The notes below the pieces were generated by a model that saw nothing but the letters and a program-made list of their open reading frames with translations, was not told where the DNA came from and did not search any database. The position numbers were made by a program, and so were the translations under genes. From Phycisphaerae bacterium (GTDB taxonomy: Bacteria; Planctomycetota; Phycisphaerae; SM23-33), in contig JASLNT010000038.1 in the NCBI GenBank assembly GCA_030745875.1, positions 17,786 to 81,785 on the forward strand: a stretch of DNA of 64,000 bases, in the 5' to 3' direction. Each line of letters begins with the position of its first letter. Position 1 is the stretch's first letter. Of this stretch, positions 44,159-53,910 are shown in pieces.

Positions 44159-45079
44159 ATGGCGCACACTCGAAACATCTCACTGGCTTTGACGGCGCTG
44201 GTACTGCTGGTTTGCGGTATGGGAACATCGGCTCGCGCGGACATCATCCCGATTTATCAATCATCCGCCAACGATGCGACCTGGACTCATCAGGACAAAG
44301 GAGTATACACCGTCCCGCAGAACGCCGAGGACTACCCCAACGAAGTTTGGGAACGCCCGATCCAGGACGACAAGTGGTTCGAAGACGGGACAACGAGGAC
44401 CTCTGGCACAACGGGCGGAGGCGGGGAGTACTGGGCCTACAGCGATTTGAAAGCCGCAGCCTGGGGTGTCGGCGCCAGCGAAGGCAGCGATTACCTGTTC
44501 GTACGCTGGGAGGTGGTCGGCGACTTCAAGCACATAGCCGGTGAAGACGATCCGGTGACCGAAGAACTCAAGGCCCACTACTACTTCTACGCCGAACCGG
44601 TCGGCCGCGACGCGTTCGTAATCGAAGTGCCCGCGGGCAAGGATCTGGGGGCGTCCTACGGCTCGGGAAAAGTGTTCATATACTCCGAGTCAAACGACGA
44701 CAGCGTTCCCGGCTCGAGCGACATAACCATCACCGAAGAAGGCGGCGACTCCTTCAAGGACGTCCAGGTAAAGGGCGTGGGGCGAACGAACACTACCACT
44801 TACGTAACCGAAGTGGCGGTGAAGCTAAGCGATCTCGGCCTGACCATGAACGACTTCACCACCGAAGTCGACTACGCCTACGCCGGAGTGGCGGTGTCTA
44901 ACCCGTCGGACCCGAACACCGACCTTTTCGCCAACGATCACTACCCCTACGCCATGGGCAGCGGTCAGGAGTACGACACGGTCCTGTTCGACGGAGGAGC
45001 GTTGATCCCCGAACCGGCGACGCTGAGCCTTCTGGCCCTGAGCGCGGTGACGATCCTGCGCAAACGCCGCAGACAGTAA
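44159..45079 (+). CDS. PEP-CTERM sorted exported protein
   Basis: A 306-residue exported protein with signal peptide ending SARA. It ends with IPEPATLSLLALSAVTILRK and a basic tail, the PEP-CTERM sorting signal: Pro-Glu-Pro, a hydrophobic helix and Arg/Lys end, processed by an exosortase. No exosortase is in the window. The ATG at 44159 follows AAGGAG by 7 bases. The body has no known domain but is rich in Asp, Gly, Tyr and Thr, as in surface proteins. A strong promoter and a structured leader precede it and a terminator follows. Confidence 0.92.
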   Translation: MAHTRNISLALTALVLLVCGMGTSARADIIPIYQSSANDATWTHQDKGVYTVPQNAEDYPNEVWERPIQDDKWFEDGTTRTSGTTGGGGEYWAYSDLKAAAWGVGASEGSDYLFVRWEVVGDFKHIAGEDDPVTEELKAHYYFYAEPVGRDAFVIEVPAGKDLGASYGSGKVFIYSESNDDSVPGSSDITITEEGGDSFKDVQVKGVGRTNTTTYVTEVAVKLSDLGLTMNDFTTEVDYAYAGVAVSNPSDPNTDLFANDHYPYAMGSGQEYDTVLFDGGALIPEPATLSLLALSAVTILRKRRRQ

Positions 45080-45100
45080 CGCGAGAATATGCGAATCATG

Positions 45101-45138
45101 CGGCCGGGCCGGATCACATTCCAGCCCGGCCGTTTTCT
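45101..45138 (+). terminator. Rho-independent terminator after the PEP-CTERM gene
   Basis: CGGCCGGGC at 45101-45109 pairs perfectly with GCCCGGCCG at 45124-45132, and TTTT follows at once. Confidence 0.85.
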
Positions 45139-45163
45139 CTGCGCCCCAGCCCAATCATCCGAG

Positions 45164-45733
45164 CTATCGAGTGCGCCGCGTGTATGTGGACCGCCCGATC
45201 GTTCGCCCGTATTGACCGTAGCCCACCATCACGCTGGGATTCTCGGAGGAGATATTGAAACGAAATTGTCTCTTCCAATCGGGTTCGCGCCCGTCATTGT
45301 AGCGGCTCAAGACCTGCCCCTCGTAGATCCAGCGCGACACCCTCTGCACTCTGTAGGCGATCTGGCCCGTCCTGAATCCTCTCTCGTGCGCCTGCTTGTT
45401 AACGCTGAGCAGAGCCCCGTAGTACCATCCGCGACTCAGGTGGAACCGCAGTTGCGGATGAGTGCCTTTCTCATTCCACCAGTCGCCAACGATTGTCAGC
45501 CGACCCGTCGGCCAGGCGTCTGGTCGAGGCGTCTCCCCGCCGCCTGAATCAGGCGGTACAGGCGGCATGAGGTCCCAGGTGTCGCTCCTGTCGCGGATAG
45601 TCCCACTCGGCGTGAGTGTGAGCCCTCCCCGTTGATCATCATCCGAACGGAAACATCCGCCGCTGAGCAGAGCCAACGCGATCAGCGCTGCGGTTATACT
45701 CAGACGCCTCAACAAAACGTGTATCGTTTCCAT
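45164..45733 (-). CDS. Lipoprotein of unknown function
   Basis: A 189-residue lipoprotein with lipobox LSGGC at about residue 27. AAGGAG lies 7 bases before the ATG. The mature part begins with a Ser/Asp/Pro-rich linker and a beta-rich C-terminal region with many aromatic residues (SRGWYYGALLSVN, RFNISSENPSVMVGYGQYG). No family is recognised. It is convergent with the PEP-CTERM gene. Confidence 0.7.
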   Translation of the reverse strand: METIHVLLRRLSITAALIALALLSGGCFRSDDDQRGGLTLTPSGTIRDRSDTWDLMPPVPPDSGGGETPRPDAWPTGRLTIVGDWWNEKGTHPQLRFHLSRGWYYGALLSVNKQAHERGFRTGQIAYRVQRVSRWIYEGQVLSRYNDGREPDWKRQFRFNISSENPSVMVGYGQYGRTIGRSTYTRRTR

Positions 45734-45917
45734 GCCCTGACTCCTTACCCGGAATATCCATGTGTATTTCCGCCCACGTCGAAGATCCGCCGCCGCGGGA
45801 TCGTCTCACGCGATTCTATCGCATATTCGAAAACTGTCAATATCTTATTGCTCACACTGACCCGGGGCGCATTGAATTCCGGGGGGCGTCCCCGGCGACA
45901 TTCCGGCGGGGTTGAGG

Positions 45918-47912
45918 TCAATGGGTCAGTTCGTATATGCGGACCTGGAGTTTCTTTAGTTTGTCAGTGAAGGCTCCGGCCTTGACGTCGATGCTGCGGT
46001 CCTGGCCTGCGACGCGAACCGTTCGCACTTTCTTGCCCACTTTGAAAGTCGCCTCGCCGTCTGCGTCACCGTTGTTCACCGCGAATATGTAGCTCTTGCC
46101 CTTGTAACTCCGCGCCAGCCAGTGCAGCCAGGTCGGTTCGCCCGGATCGGTTCGAAGTTCAACCGCAGGCGCCGGGTCGATCGACAGGAGCATTGGCGCG
46201 GCGCGATCGATCTCAGCAGCTATCTGCTTGAGACCGGCCCATTGGGTTTCGAACGACACGTCCGGATTGCGCTTGACATCGAACCAGGAGTAGAAGACCA
46301 GCCCGGTCGCTCCGTTGCAAATGCACTGCCACGCCATCGACCGCACCTCATCGCGCGTTGGCGTGCGACAGCCTTTCTTCTCGGCGGCGGTTTTGCGGTA
46401 GTTGGCCCAGTTGTGGAGTTGCGGGACCTGCCAGACCGCCCTGGCCCGCCCGGTCTGGCGAAATGTTTCGGCGGTCCATCGCCCGGCCATAGACGCCGGA
46501 CTGCGCCCGATCGGGTACGGGTCGGTCCCGATCACGTCGAACGTTTCGATGTAGTCGGCGACCTGGCGGTACTGGAACAGCACCACCCACGCCGGATGAT
46601 TCGCATCCTCCCGGGCGACCCACTTGTGATGCGCCGTAAGGCGGGGCATATACGACTGGGGCAGTTCATCATTAAGATACCACGCCAGCAGCGCCGGATG
46701 ATCTCGGAATCGGCGAACCTTGTCCAGGACCGCACGCTTCTCGTCGGCCAGCGTCTTTATGCTCGCCGGGCACCACTTGCTGCCGGCGTAAAAACCCTTG
46801 ACCGAGTAGATCACCTTGATCCCGTACTTGTGGGCCAGGTCCATCTGAGCCTTCGTAGGCGCCCCGTAAGGCATAATGCAGTTGAACTTGCCCGCGGAGT
46901 ACGTTTTCAGATCCTTCTCGCTGATGCGAGACCAGTACATGCCCAGCGGGAAAAACGGCTTGCCGCGCACGATAAGGCGCCTGTGCGAATCGATAGTGCA
47001 GGTCGGCGCGAAGTCCTCAGGCGTGCGCACGAGATCGTGAGACAGCGTCTGGATCGCCTTACCGTCCCGCCCCAACAGAATAACCAAAAGCCTATACCGC
47101 CCCGCCGCCAGATCGCCGCAGCGAACTGATATCACGAACGGCGCCTTGTCGACCGGCTCGTGCGTCGCCGAGGCGAAACTCCTGTCGCCCTTGTCGGAGA
47201 CGATCCGGGCGGCGACCTTGACCTGCTTCGGCGTGAGATTCAGGTCGTCCAGATTCAGCCGCACGCTCGCACGAATATCCTTGGGCCCGCGGTCGGTGAT
47301 CCTCCCGCGATAAACCGGCGACAGCAGCATGGTCTTCATGGGCTTGTCGTCGATGCGGACCAGTTCGACGTCGTCGAACCACGCCACGCCCGTCATTCCC
47401 TTGCGAACGTAGCAGCTCAGGCTGAAGCTCGCGGCTTGGGGCGGAATGCGAGTGACACCCTGGATATTCGTCCAGCCGCGCGTGCCTTTTACGCCTTTGG
47501 GATACATCCCGCCCAGCCACTTACCGTCCGCCCCGGACCATTCCAGACAGATCGAAGCCCCGGAATCGTCGCCGGCGATGTTCTGTGTTTTCACCCACAC
47601 GCTGAAGCGACATTTCCACCCGCCCTTGAGCTTCACCGACTGCATGCACAGCTTATATCGCCCCGCATCGGTGTTTACGTATTTCAGAGACGCCCCGCCG
47701 GTCCGCGCGACGCTTGAGTCCCGCCGATAGACCACCTTGTCGACATACCACCGGCGGGCGTTGGCGGCGTCGCCTCCGGCTGAGGACTCGAATGACCCGT
47801 TGGCGACGAGATTCTTCTCCGCGCCCGACAGGTCGGCTGTCGAGAGCGCGAGCATTACCGCACACAGCAGGGCATGCACACGAAATGTCCGCAGATCAAC
47901 CACGAGAGTCAT
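45918..47912 (-). CDS. Secreted clan-A-like glycoside hydrolase with carbohydrate-binding module
   Basis: A 664-residue exported protein. After the signal comes a jelly-roll module (about 30-185: NLVANGSFESS, WFDDVELVRI), the CBM4/9/16 style of carbohydrate binding. A second beta domain (about 195-290) precedes a TIM barrel starting at LIVRGKPFFPLGMYW. The likely acid/base is in AWYLNDEL and a second candidate in VIGTDPYP. A C-terminal beta domain closes the chain (KSYIFAVNNGDADGEATFKV). The plan is like beta-galactosidase/GH2-related families. The product is probably periplasmic or external. Start 47912 lacks a clear ribosome site. Confidence 0.7.
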   Translation of the reverse strand: MTLVVDLRTFRVHALLCAVMLALSTADLSGAEKNLVANGSFESSAGGDAANARRWYVDKVVYRRDSSVARTGGASLKYVNTDAGRYKLCMQSVKLKGGWKCRFSVWVKTQNIAGDDSGASICLEWSGADGKWLGGMYPKGVKGTRGWTNIQGVTRIPPQAASFSLSCYVRKGMTGVAWFDDVELVRIDDKPMKTMLLSPVYRGRITDRGPKDIRASVRLNLDDLNLTPKQVKVAARIVSDKGDRSFASATHEPVDKAPFVISVRCGDLAAGRYRLLVILLGRDGKAIQTLSHDLVRTPEDFAPTCTIDSHRRLIVRGKPFFPLGMYWSRISEKDLKTYSAGKFNCIMPYGAPTKAQMDLAHKYGIKVIYSVKGFYAGSKWCPASIKTLADEKRAVLDKVRRFRDHPALLAWYLNDELPQSYMPRLTAHHKWVAREDANHPAWVVLFQYRQVADYIETFDVIGTDPYPIGRSPASMAGRWTAETFRQTGRARAVWQVPQLHNWANYRKTAAEKKGCRTPTRDEVRSMAWQCICNGATGLVFYSWFDVKRNPDVSFETQWAGLKQIAAEIDRAAPMLLSIDPAPAVELRTDPGEPTWLHWLARSYKGKSYIFAVNNGDADGEATFKVGKKVRTVRVAGQDRSIDVKAGAFTDKLKKLQVRIYELTH

Positions 47913-48052
47913 TCTATCGACACGCCATCGACTCTTCCATCCTGATATTGCTTATTGACCGGTTATGCGGAATACTTGTTTGAAGATCGCCGCGGGCTAC
48001 AATGATCTCAGCCCGCGGCGAAACGATACCCCGGCGGGAAGGGAGCTTCGAG

Positions 48053-49282
48053 ATGAAACGTACGCTGAGAACCTTACGGATTGTGCTTCCCCTCGTATTG
48101 CTGGCGTCGACGGTTGGCGGGGCTCAAGCCGGGGATGCGACGGACACCGCCATCGCCAAACATAGAACCGGAACAATCGTGATTCGCACGAAGCCCGGCG
48201 CGGCGGTGAGCGTTACGCAGAAATCGCACGAGTTCCAGTTCGGAACCGCGATCGCCCGGACGATATTTCGAGACATCTCGTCTCCGGCGTCGAAGAAGTA
48301 CCTGGAGATACTCAAAGCCAACTTCAACTCCGCGGTTTGCGAGAACGCGATGAAGTGGTACGGTACGCAGCGAAACGCCGGACCCCCGGACTACTCCGAC
48401 GCCGACCGGATGGTCGCCTGGTGCCAGGCCAACAATCTCCCCCTCCGGGGCCACTGCATCTTCTGGGCGTCCCCCCGATACGTCCAGAATTGGGTCAAGG
48501 CGCTGGACAACAAACAGCTGCTTGTCGCGATGAAACTGCGCAACGACGACCTGCTGAAACGCTTTCGGGGCAAGGTGGGCGAGTACGACGTGAACAACGA
48601 AATGGTTCACGTGCGTTACTACGCAGACCGATTGGGCGACGACATACGCGTGCGGATGTTTCACTGGGCGCGAAAGGCGGACCCCAAGGCGATCCTGTAC
48701 GTAAACGACTACAACATTCTAAGCGGACGCGACGGGGACAAGTACGTAAAGCACATAGAGAAACTGATCGCAGCCGGGGCTCCTGTCGGCGGGATTGGCG
48801 TTCAGGGGCATTTTCACAGGCGGATCAACATCCCTCACGTTAAGAAAACGCTCGATTCGCTCGCCAAGTTCAAACTTCCGATCAAGGTCACCGAGTTCGA
48901 CATCAACACATCGGACGAAAAAGCCAAGGCCGCCGATTTGACGGCCTTCTACCGCGCGTGCTTCGCGCATCCGAGCGTCGAGGGGATCCTGATGTGGGGA
49001 TTCTGGGAAGGCAGACACTGGCGCCCCAAAGCGGCGCTCTGGAAACGCGACTTCACACCCGCCCCGGCGGCCAGGGCGTATCGAAAACTGGTCTACGAAA
49101 CATGGTGGACGCGATGGAGCGGTAAGGCCGACGCATCCGGCCGCTGCCAGGTCCCCGCGTACTTCGGCCGTCATATCGTCAAGACGGGCGGTAAGTCAAT
49201 GGACGTCACCCTGCTCCGCGCCAAAGGCAAGGTCGAACTGGACACCCGCAAGCCGGTCGGAAAGAAATCAGAAACCCGGTAG
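48053..49282 (+). CDS. Endo-1,4-beta-xylanase, GH10
   Basis: A 409-residue exported xylanase. The ATG at 48053 follows AGGGAG by 8 bases and starts a signal peptide ending GAQAG. The GH10 barrel has the acid/base Glu183 in YDVNNEMVH and the nucleophile Glu281 in KVTEFDIN. Substrate-side motifs FGTAIARTIF, LRGHCIFW and GVQGHFHRR are those of the family. A C-terminal tail (about 345-409) forms a small beta domain. It should cut beta-1,4-xylan internally by retaining chemistry. It is divergent from the clan-A-like gene and overlaps the convergent GH4 gene by 15 bp. Confidence 0.93.
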   Translation: MKRTLRTLRIVLPLVLLASTVGGAQAGDATDTAIAKHRTGTIVIRTKPGAAVSVTQKSHEFQFGTAIARTIFRDISSPASKKYLEILKANFNSAVCENAMKWYGTQRNAGPPDYSDADRMVAWCQANNLPLRGHCIFWASPRYVQNWVKALDNKQLLVAMKLRNDDLLKRFRGKVGEYDVNNEMVHVRYYADRLGDDIRVRMFHWARKADPKAILYVNDYNILSGRDGDKYVKHIEKLIAAGAPVGGIGVQGHFHRRINIPHVKKTLDSLAKFKLPIKVTEFDINTSDEKAKAADLTAFYRACFAHPSVEGILMWGFWEGRHWRPKAALWKRDFTPAPAARAYRKLVYETWWTRWSGKADASGRCQVPAYFGRHIVKTGGKSMDVTLLRAKGKVELDTRKPVGKKSETR

Positions 49283-50653
49283 GAATTCCTTTTCGGCGTC
49301 GAAGAGTTCGGCGGTCATTTTTCTGATCTCCGACGGGCAGCAGACGGCGGCCGTCAGGGGGTCGAGCATGAGGGCTTGTTCGGCGGCGGTGCGGGACTTC
49401 TCGACGCACGCAATCGCGGCCAGTTCGAACATGCCCATGTTTGAGCGACACAGCGCCGCCAACTGCGCCGGCAGGACTCCGAAGTTCGCGGGCGTCACAC
49501 CGTTGCGATCGACCAGACAGGCGACCTCCACCACGCCGTCTGTGGGCAGATTCTCGACCAGGGAATTGTTCAGCACGCTTCCGTATATGACGCCCGGGCG
49601 GTTGGTCTCCATCGCCTCGATTATCCGCGAGGCGTATTCGATGCTTCGACCGGACTTGATCTCGACTTTCCCGGCGAGGATGTCGCGGCGGCGGGCGTCG
49701 CTTGCGGCGCGCCAACCGGGCCACTGGTCAGCGTAGAATCCGCTCTGGCCGAGATACTCCTGGCGACAGTATTTGGCGATCAGTTCCGGGCGTTTGCGGT
49801 AGTAAGGCACGTACTCGCTGTGATGCCCGCTTGACTCGGTGACGAAGCAGCCGAAGTGCAGCATCATGTCGAACCGCACGGGGTCTTTCTCCCACAGTTC
49901 GGCGTCTGATTGCACTTTTTCGATCAGTTCGGGATAGAGGTCTCGCCCGTCGTGCGACAGTTCGGTGAACCACGCCATGTGGTTGATCCCCGCGCAGCTC
50001 CACTTCAATTCGCTAAACGGAACGCCCGTGTATTCCGCCAGTTGGCGACTCGAGCCCTGCACGCTGTGACACAGCCCGACAACTTTCGCATCCGACGCCA
50101 TCGCGGCGGCAAGGCACATGATGCTCATCGGGTTGGTGTAGTTCAGCACCCATGCGTCGGGGCAGAGCGCTTCGACGTCTTCCAGCACATCCAGAAAGAC
50201 GGGTACGGTCCGAAGGGCCTTGAACAATCCGCCCGGTCCTGTCGTATCGCCGATGCACTGGTCCACGCCATAGCCGGCCGGTATGTCGTTGTCGAAACGA
50301 ACGCAATCGACCCCGCTGACTTCTATGCAGTTGATTATGTAGTCGGCGCCACCCAGCAGTCCGCGCCGGTCGGCCGAGGCGGTCACCGTCCAGTTCTTGC
50401 CCGTAAGCTCAACAATCCTGCGACACAGTTGCTCGCCAAGCTTCAGTCGCTCGGCGTCGATATCAACGAGCGCCAACTCGCCGACGTCAGCGCCGGGGAT
50501 CGCGAGTATGTCGATAAACAACCGTTCGAGGAACCCGCTTCCGGCGCCGAGGAACACAACTTTGATCGGGCGCCGCACTGAATCGCCGGCGCCGAGTTCC
50601 TCCAATCGCCTGCTGTGTGCGAAGTGGCCTTGAGAGTTGTCAGTCTCGCTCAT
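49268..50653 (-). CDS. GH4 glycosidase (NAD and Mn dependent), alpha-galactosidase-like
   Basis: A 461-residue cytoplasmic enzyme. The N-terminal Rossmann segment is VVFLGAGSGFLERLF. GH4 uses NAD and a divalent metal with redox-assisted elimination. The metal ligands are the Cys in GLCHSVQG and His in GINHMAWF. CHSV is the form of MelA alpha-galactosidases and not of the maltosidase branch, so alpha-galactosidase is most likely; alpha-glucuronidase is an alternative. The start at 50653 has only a weak GGGAA site. The 15 bp overlap with the xylanase stop suggests both belong to one sugar-use region. Confidence 0.88.
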   Translation of the reverse strand: MSETDNSQGHFAHSRRLEELGAGDSVRRPIKVVFLGAGSGFLERLFIDILAIPGADVGELALVDIDAERLKLGEQLCRRIVELTGKNWTVTASADRRGLLGGADYIINCIEVSGVDCVRFDNDIPAGYGVDQCIGDTTGPGGLFKALRTVPVFLDVLEDVEALCPDAWVLNYTNPMSIMCLAAAMASDAKVVGLCHSVQGSSRQLAEYTGVPFSELKWSCAGINHMAWFTELSHDGRDLYPELIEKVQSDAELWEKDPVRFDMMLHFGCFVTESSGHHSEYVPYYRKRPELIAKYCRQEYLGQSGFYADQWPGWRAASDARRRDILAGKVEIKSGRSIEYASRIIEAMETNRPGVIYGSVLNNSLVENLPTDGVVEVACLVDRNGVTPANFGVLPAQLAALCRSNMGMFELAAIACVEKSRTAAEQALMLDPLTAAVCCPSEIRKMTAELFDAEKEFLPGF

Positions 50654-50877
50654 GATCGGTTCCCTGGCTGGGCGGTGCGGTGCGTGTCGAAACGTTCAGT
50701 CGTCGAATTTCACCGAAATCTCCAAAGAAGTCAAGACGCTCGACGCTCGACGGGCCTACAATGGGCAACCCGACGATTCAACAATCGCTTGACTCCCGGG
50801 GCTTTCGGATGTAGATTGTGCGATTTCCAACACAGCCAACGAGTTACCAGAATACTGAATAAGCAAGGAGATACCTC

Positions 50878-51978
50878 ATGGCGGTTATAGATTTCGGCGG
50901 CGTCAAAGAAGATGTTGTCATGCGTAAGGAATTCCCGATGTCCCGGGCTCGCAGAGTCCTGAAGAACGAAGTGATCGCGGTTATCGGTTACGGCGTGCAG
51001 GGACCGGCCCAGGCGCTCAACATGAGAGACAACGGGTTCAACGTTATCGTCGGACAAGCCAAGAAATACAAGAAAGACTGGGACCGCGCCGTAGCAGACG
51101 GATGGAAGCCCGGAAAGACTCTGTTCGACATCAAGGAAGCCGCCAAGCGCGGGACTGTCATCCAGATGCTGGTGTCCGACGCGGCGCAGAAAGCGATCTG
51201 GCCGACAATCGCCAAATGCCTCAATCCGGGCGACGCCCTGTACTTCTCGCACGGTTTCTCGATCGTTTACAAGGATCAGACCGGCGTGATCCCGCCCGAA
51301 GACGTCGACGTGATCATGGTCGCCCCCAAGGGTTCGGGAACGTCCGTCCGCCGCAACTTCCTCTCCGGCGCGGGAATCAACTCCAGCTTCGCCGTCGAGC
51401 AGGACTTCACCGGAAAAGCCAAGAACCGCACCATCGCCCTGGGCATCGCAGTCGGCAGCGGGTACCTGTTCCCCACCACGTTCCAGAAGGAAGTCTACAG
51501 CGACCTGACGGGCGAGCGAGGCGTGCTGATGGGCGCCCTGGCGGGCATCATGGAAGCCCAGTACCAGGTCCTCCGCAAGCACGGGCACAGCCCCTCGGAA
51601 GCATTCAACGAGACCGTCGAAGAACTGACCCAGAGCCTCATCCGCCTGGTCGACGAAAACGGAATGGACTGGATGTACATGAACTGCTCAGCCACCGCAC
51701 AGCGCGGCGCGCTTGACTGGAAACCCAAGTTCAAAAAAGCCGTCCTCCCCGTCTTCAAGGACCTCTACGAGCGAGTATCCTCGGGCAAAGAGTGCAAACG
51801 CGTCCTGAAAATCTGCGGAGCCTCGGACTACAGGAAACGCCTGACGAAGGAACTCAAGACCCTGGGCGATTCGGAGATGTGGCAAGCCGGAGCCGCAACA
51901 CGTTCGCTGCGCCCGAAAGAAAAAGCAAAGAAGGTCACCAAGGCCACCAAAGGCGTCGCCGGACGCAAGGGGAACTAA
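50878..51978 (+). CDS. ilvC: Ketol-acid reductoisomerase
   Basis: A 366-residue enzyme of valine, leucine and isoleucine synthesis, converting acetolactate to dihydroxyisovalerate with NADPH and Mg. The Rossmann motif is AVIGYGVQGPAQAL and the family lines SHGFSIVY and VAPKGSGTSVRR are intact. AAGGAG lies 8 bases before the ATG. It is class I size with an additional Lys-rich C-terminal tail of about 25 residues. No other ilv gene is present. A terminator follows. Confidence 0.96.
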   Translation: MAVIDFGGVKEDVVMRKEFPMSRARRVLKNEVIAVIGYGVQGPAQALNMRDNGFNVIVGQAKKYKKDWDRAVADGWKPGKTLFDIKEAAKRGTVIQMLVSDAAQKAIWPTIAKCLNPGDALYFSHGFSIVYKDQTGVIPPEDVDVIMVAPKGSGTSVRRNFLSGAGINSSFAVEQDFTGKAKNRTIALGIAVGSGYLFPTTFQKEVYSDLTGERGVLMGALAGIMEAQYQVLRKHGHSPSEAFNETVEELTQSLIRLVDENGMDWMYMNCSATAQRGALDWKPKFKKAVLPVFKDLYERVSSGKECKRVLKICGASDYRKRLTKELKTLGDSEMWQAGAATRSLRPKEKAKKVTKATKGVAGRKGN

Positions 51979-52014
51979 CGCCCCGTCGCGACAAACGCTA
52001 AACAAATACTTATT

Positions 52015-52046
52015 AACGCCCCGAGCACCAAAAAGCCCGGGGCGTT
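52015..52046 (+). terminator. Terminator-like hairpin after ilvC
   Basis: AACGCCCCG at 52015-52023 pairs perfectly with CGGGGCGTT at 52038-52046 around an A-rich loop. The T-tract is weak (ATATT). Confidence 0.7.
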
Positions 52047-52125
52047 ATATTGGCGCACGGCGCCCGAGACGCGATCAGGAATCCATATAGAGAATATCAG
52101 GTCCCGTTAGAACAGGAGCAAAGTA

Positions 52126-52587
52126 ATGGTTGATGCGAAACGCAGGATTGCGGTGTTAGTACTGTTGGCGATGATGACAGGTTGCGGCGGTGGTGCGGAG
52201 GAGGAAAAGGATCATGTCCGGGCGTGTTCGGCGAATCTCCATAATATTGCCAGCGCATGCACTACGTATTCGTCCATGAATCGCAAGTATCCTGAAAGCC
52301 TGCAGAGCATGCTGAAGGAAGGCAAGGAGATGTTCCCTTCCGATTTGCTCAAATGTCCCGGCGACAATTCCCAACGAGCGTGCGGTTACTTCTATGTCGC
52401 CCCTGAACAAGAGGCCGACAATATGACATTGATGTTGTGCGACCTCCCGGGCAATCACAAACAGGTGCGGTGTGTGGCGTTCAAGTGCAGGGTCATTAAG
52501 CAGTTGACGAAAGACGAATTTCAAGCTGCGCTGAAACTGCCTCACAACGCCGCATTTGCAGCCGCACTTGAGAAAGCAGGCGGTTAG
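52126..52587 (+). CDS. Lipoprotein with pilin-like segment
   Basis: A 153-residue lipoprotein (lipobox MTGC near residue 20, with AGGAG before the ATG). The segment CSANLHNIASACTTYSSMN and the following YPESLQSML resemble the conserved start of planctomycete type IV pilin-like (DUF1559-type) proteins, but the pilin signal helix is replaced by the lipid anchor. Six further Cys residues suggest disulfides. Function unknown. Convergent with the mce gene. Confidence 0.65.
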   Translation: MVDAKRRIAVLVLLAMMTGCGGGAEEEKDHVRACSANLHNIASACTTYSSMNRKYPESLQSMLKEGKEMFPSDLLKCPGDNSQRACGYFYVAPEQEADNMTLMLCDLPGNHKQVRCVAFKCRVIKQLTKDEFQAALKLPHNAAFAAALEKAGG

Positions 52588-52606
52588 TTCGAATACCGAT
52601 GCGTCT

Positions 52607-53872
52607 TCATTTCAGGAGTTCTTTCCAAAGCGCCTTTTCGGCGTCGGTGAACTTCTCGAATGTGTTCTTGATCTGCTCGGCGATATTCTTGAGTTGCGGG
52701 TCGTCGGCGGGAATACCGTCGGGGTGCGCAGCCGCGAGGCCTTTGAGCTTGGCCAGCGCCTGGTCGAGCTGCGAGGCTCCGTCGGAGAACGATCGCGCCG
52801 CATCGTGAATGTTCCGCGACCGCTCCTCTTCTTTCTTGGGACGATAAAGCAACCGCCACGGGTTCCGTCTTATCTCCTTGCTGGCCGACTTCAGGTTCGA
52901 TGCGACCTGGCCCATATTGTCGATCATCTCGTCGATATTCTCGCGGTTGACCGACATCATAGCCCCGACGCCTCCGGACAGCTTGGCGAAATCGCCCCCG
53001 ATCTTGACCACGTGTTCGCTTGCGGTGTGGATGAGCTTGAGTATCTTGGTGATGTCTTCTTTGGTTAGTTTATTCAGATTGTCGACAAGATCTCCGGCTC
53101 CGGTAAGAAGTTTGGCCACCTTGGGCTCGGTGGCTTTGACCATTTTATCCATGGTCGTCAGCATCGAACTGACTTTCGGTTCGGCGTCTGATGCGATCCT
53201 CTGCAGGCTGCCGATAGTCTGGTGAATCTTGGCGATGACGGCGAGTTTATTGCCCGCGTCCAGTTCTTTTCTAACGCTCGCCAGCGTCGCTTCCAGCACA
53301 TCCATCGTCGCGTGAAGCTTGTGCATCGCCGAGTTTGGTTCGGCTTGGTTCATCTGGTCGGAGATATCTTTCAGCAGATCGGTGACCTGTTTTCCGATAG
53401 AGTCGAACTTCTTGTCGATCTTGTCGACCACGGTCTTGGCCTTATCGAGCATTCCAAGCTCGATTTTGGCGGGATTGTTTCTATCGGCGAGTTTCGCCTT
53501 ATCTCCCCCCCCGCAATGCAGAATCTGGAGCGTCGCCCCACCGCCCACCAGGGCGGCGCTTACGCTTGCTCTGGCGTTGGAGTAGATCTTCGTCCGAGCG
53601 TCGAATAGTTCAACAAGGTAGTAGGTTCCTCCAGCATCCCGGTCCAGTTCCACCACGGATATCTTCCCCACCTCAACGTCAGTGATCTTGACCTGGGCTC
53701 CGGGCTGCAGACCTTGCAGGCCTCTATCGAACTTGACAAAGAACCACGCTTTAGACGCCGCCGGCTGGAAGATATCGAGCCCTCCAAGCCAGAACACCAC
53801 GCCCACCAGAAGAGCTGTCGCGAAGATAGTGAAAATCCCGGCCATCAGTTCGCTGTGTTGTTTTCGTGCCAT
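52607..53872 (-). CDS. mlaD: MCE/MlaD-type lipid-binding protein
   Basis: A 421-residue protein with one N-terminal membrane helix (FATALLVGVVFWLGGLDIF) and a single MCE domain at about 45-125 (VKFDRGLQGLQPGAQVKITD, then LVELFDARTKIYSNARASV). A long helical C-terminal half with Lys/Asp-rich heptads probably forms a coiled tunnel, as in the larger Mla/Pqi proteins. It binds phospholipid and hands it to or from the inner-membrane complex. It is last in the operon of lipid transport genes, 38 bp after mlaF. Confidence 0.9.
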   Translation of the reverse strand: MARKQHSELMAGIFTIFATALLVGVVFWLGGLDIFQPAASKAWFFVKFDRGLQGLQPGAQVKITDVEVGKISVVELDRDAGGTYYLVELFDARTKIYSNARASVSAALVGGGATLQILHCGGGDKAKLADRNNPAKIELGMLDKAKTVVDKIDKKFDSIGKQVTDLLKDISDQMNQAEPNSAMHKLHATMDVLEATLASVRKELDAGNKLAVIAKIHQTIGSLQRIASDAEPKVSSMLTTMDKMVKATEPKVAKLLTGAGDLVDNLNKLTKEDITKILKLIHTASEHVVKIGGDFAKLSGGVGAMMSVNRENIDEMIDNMGQVASNLKSASKEIRRNPWRLLYRPKKEEERSRNIHDAARSFSDGASQLDQALAKLKGLAAAHPDGIPADDPQLKNIAEQIKNTFEKFTDAEKALWKELLK

Positions 53873-53910
53873 TTGTACTGCTCCATACCGACGGGTGAGT
53901 CCGTCGGTGG

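Noticed and set aside
43975..44544. 189-codon plus-strand frame
   Set aside because: Overlaps the PEP-CTERM gene in another frame; the latter has signal peptide, SD and sorting signal.
46122..47129. 335-codon plus-strand frame
   Set aside because: Antisense to the clan-A-like hydrolase; no recognisable domain.
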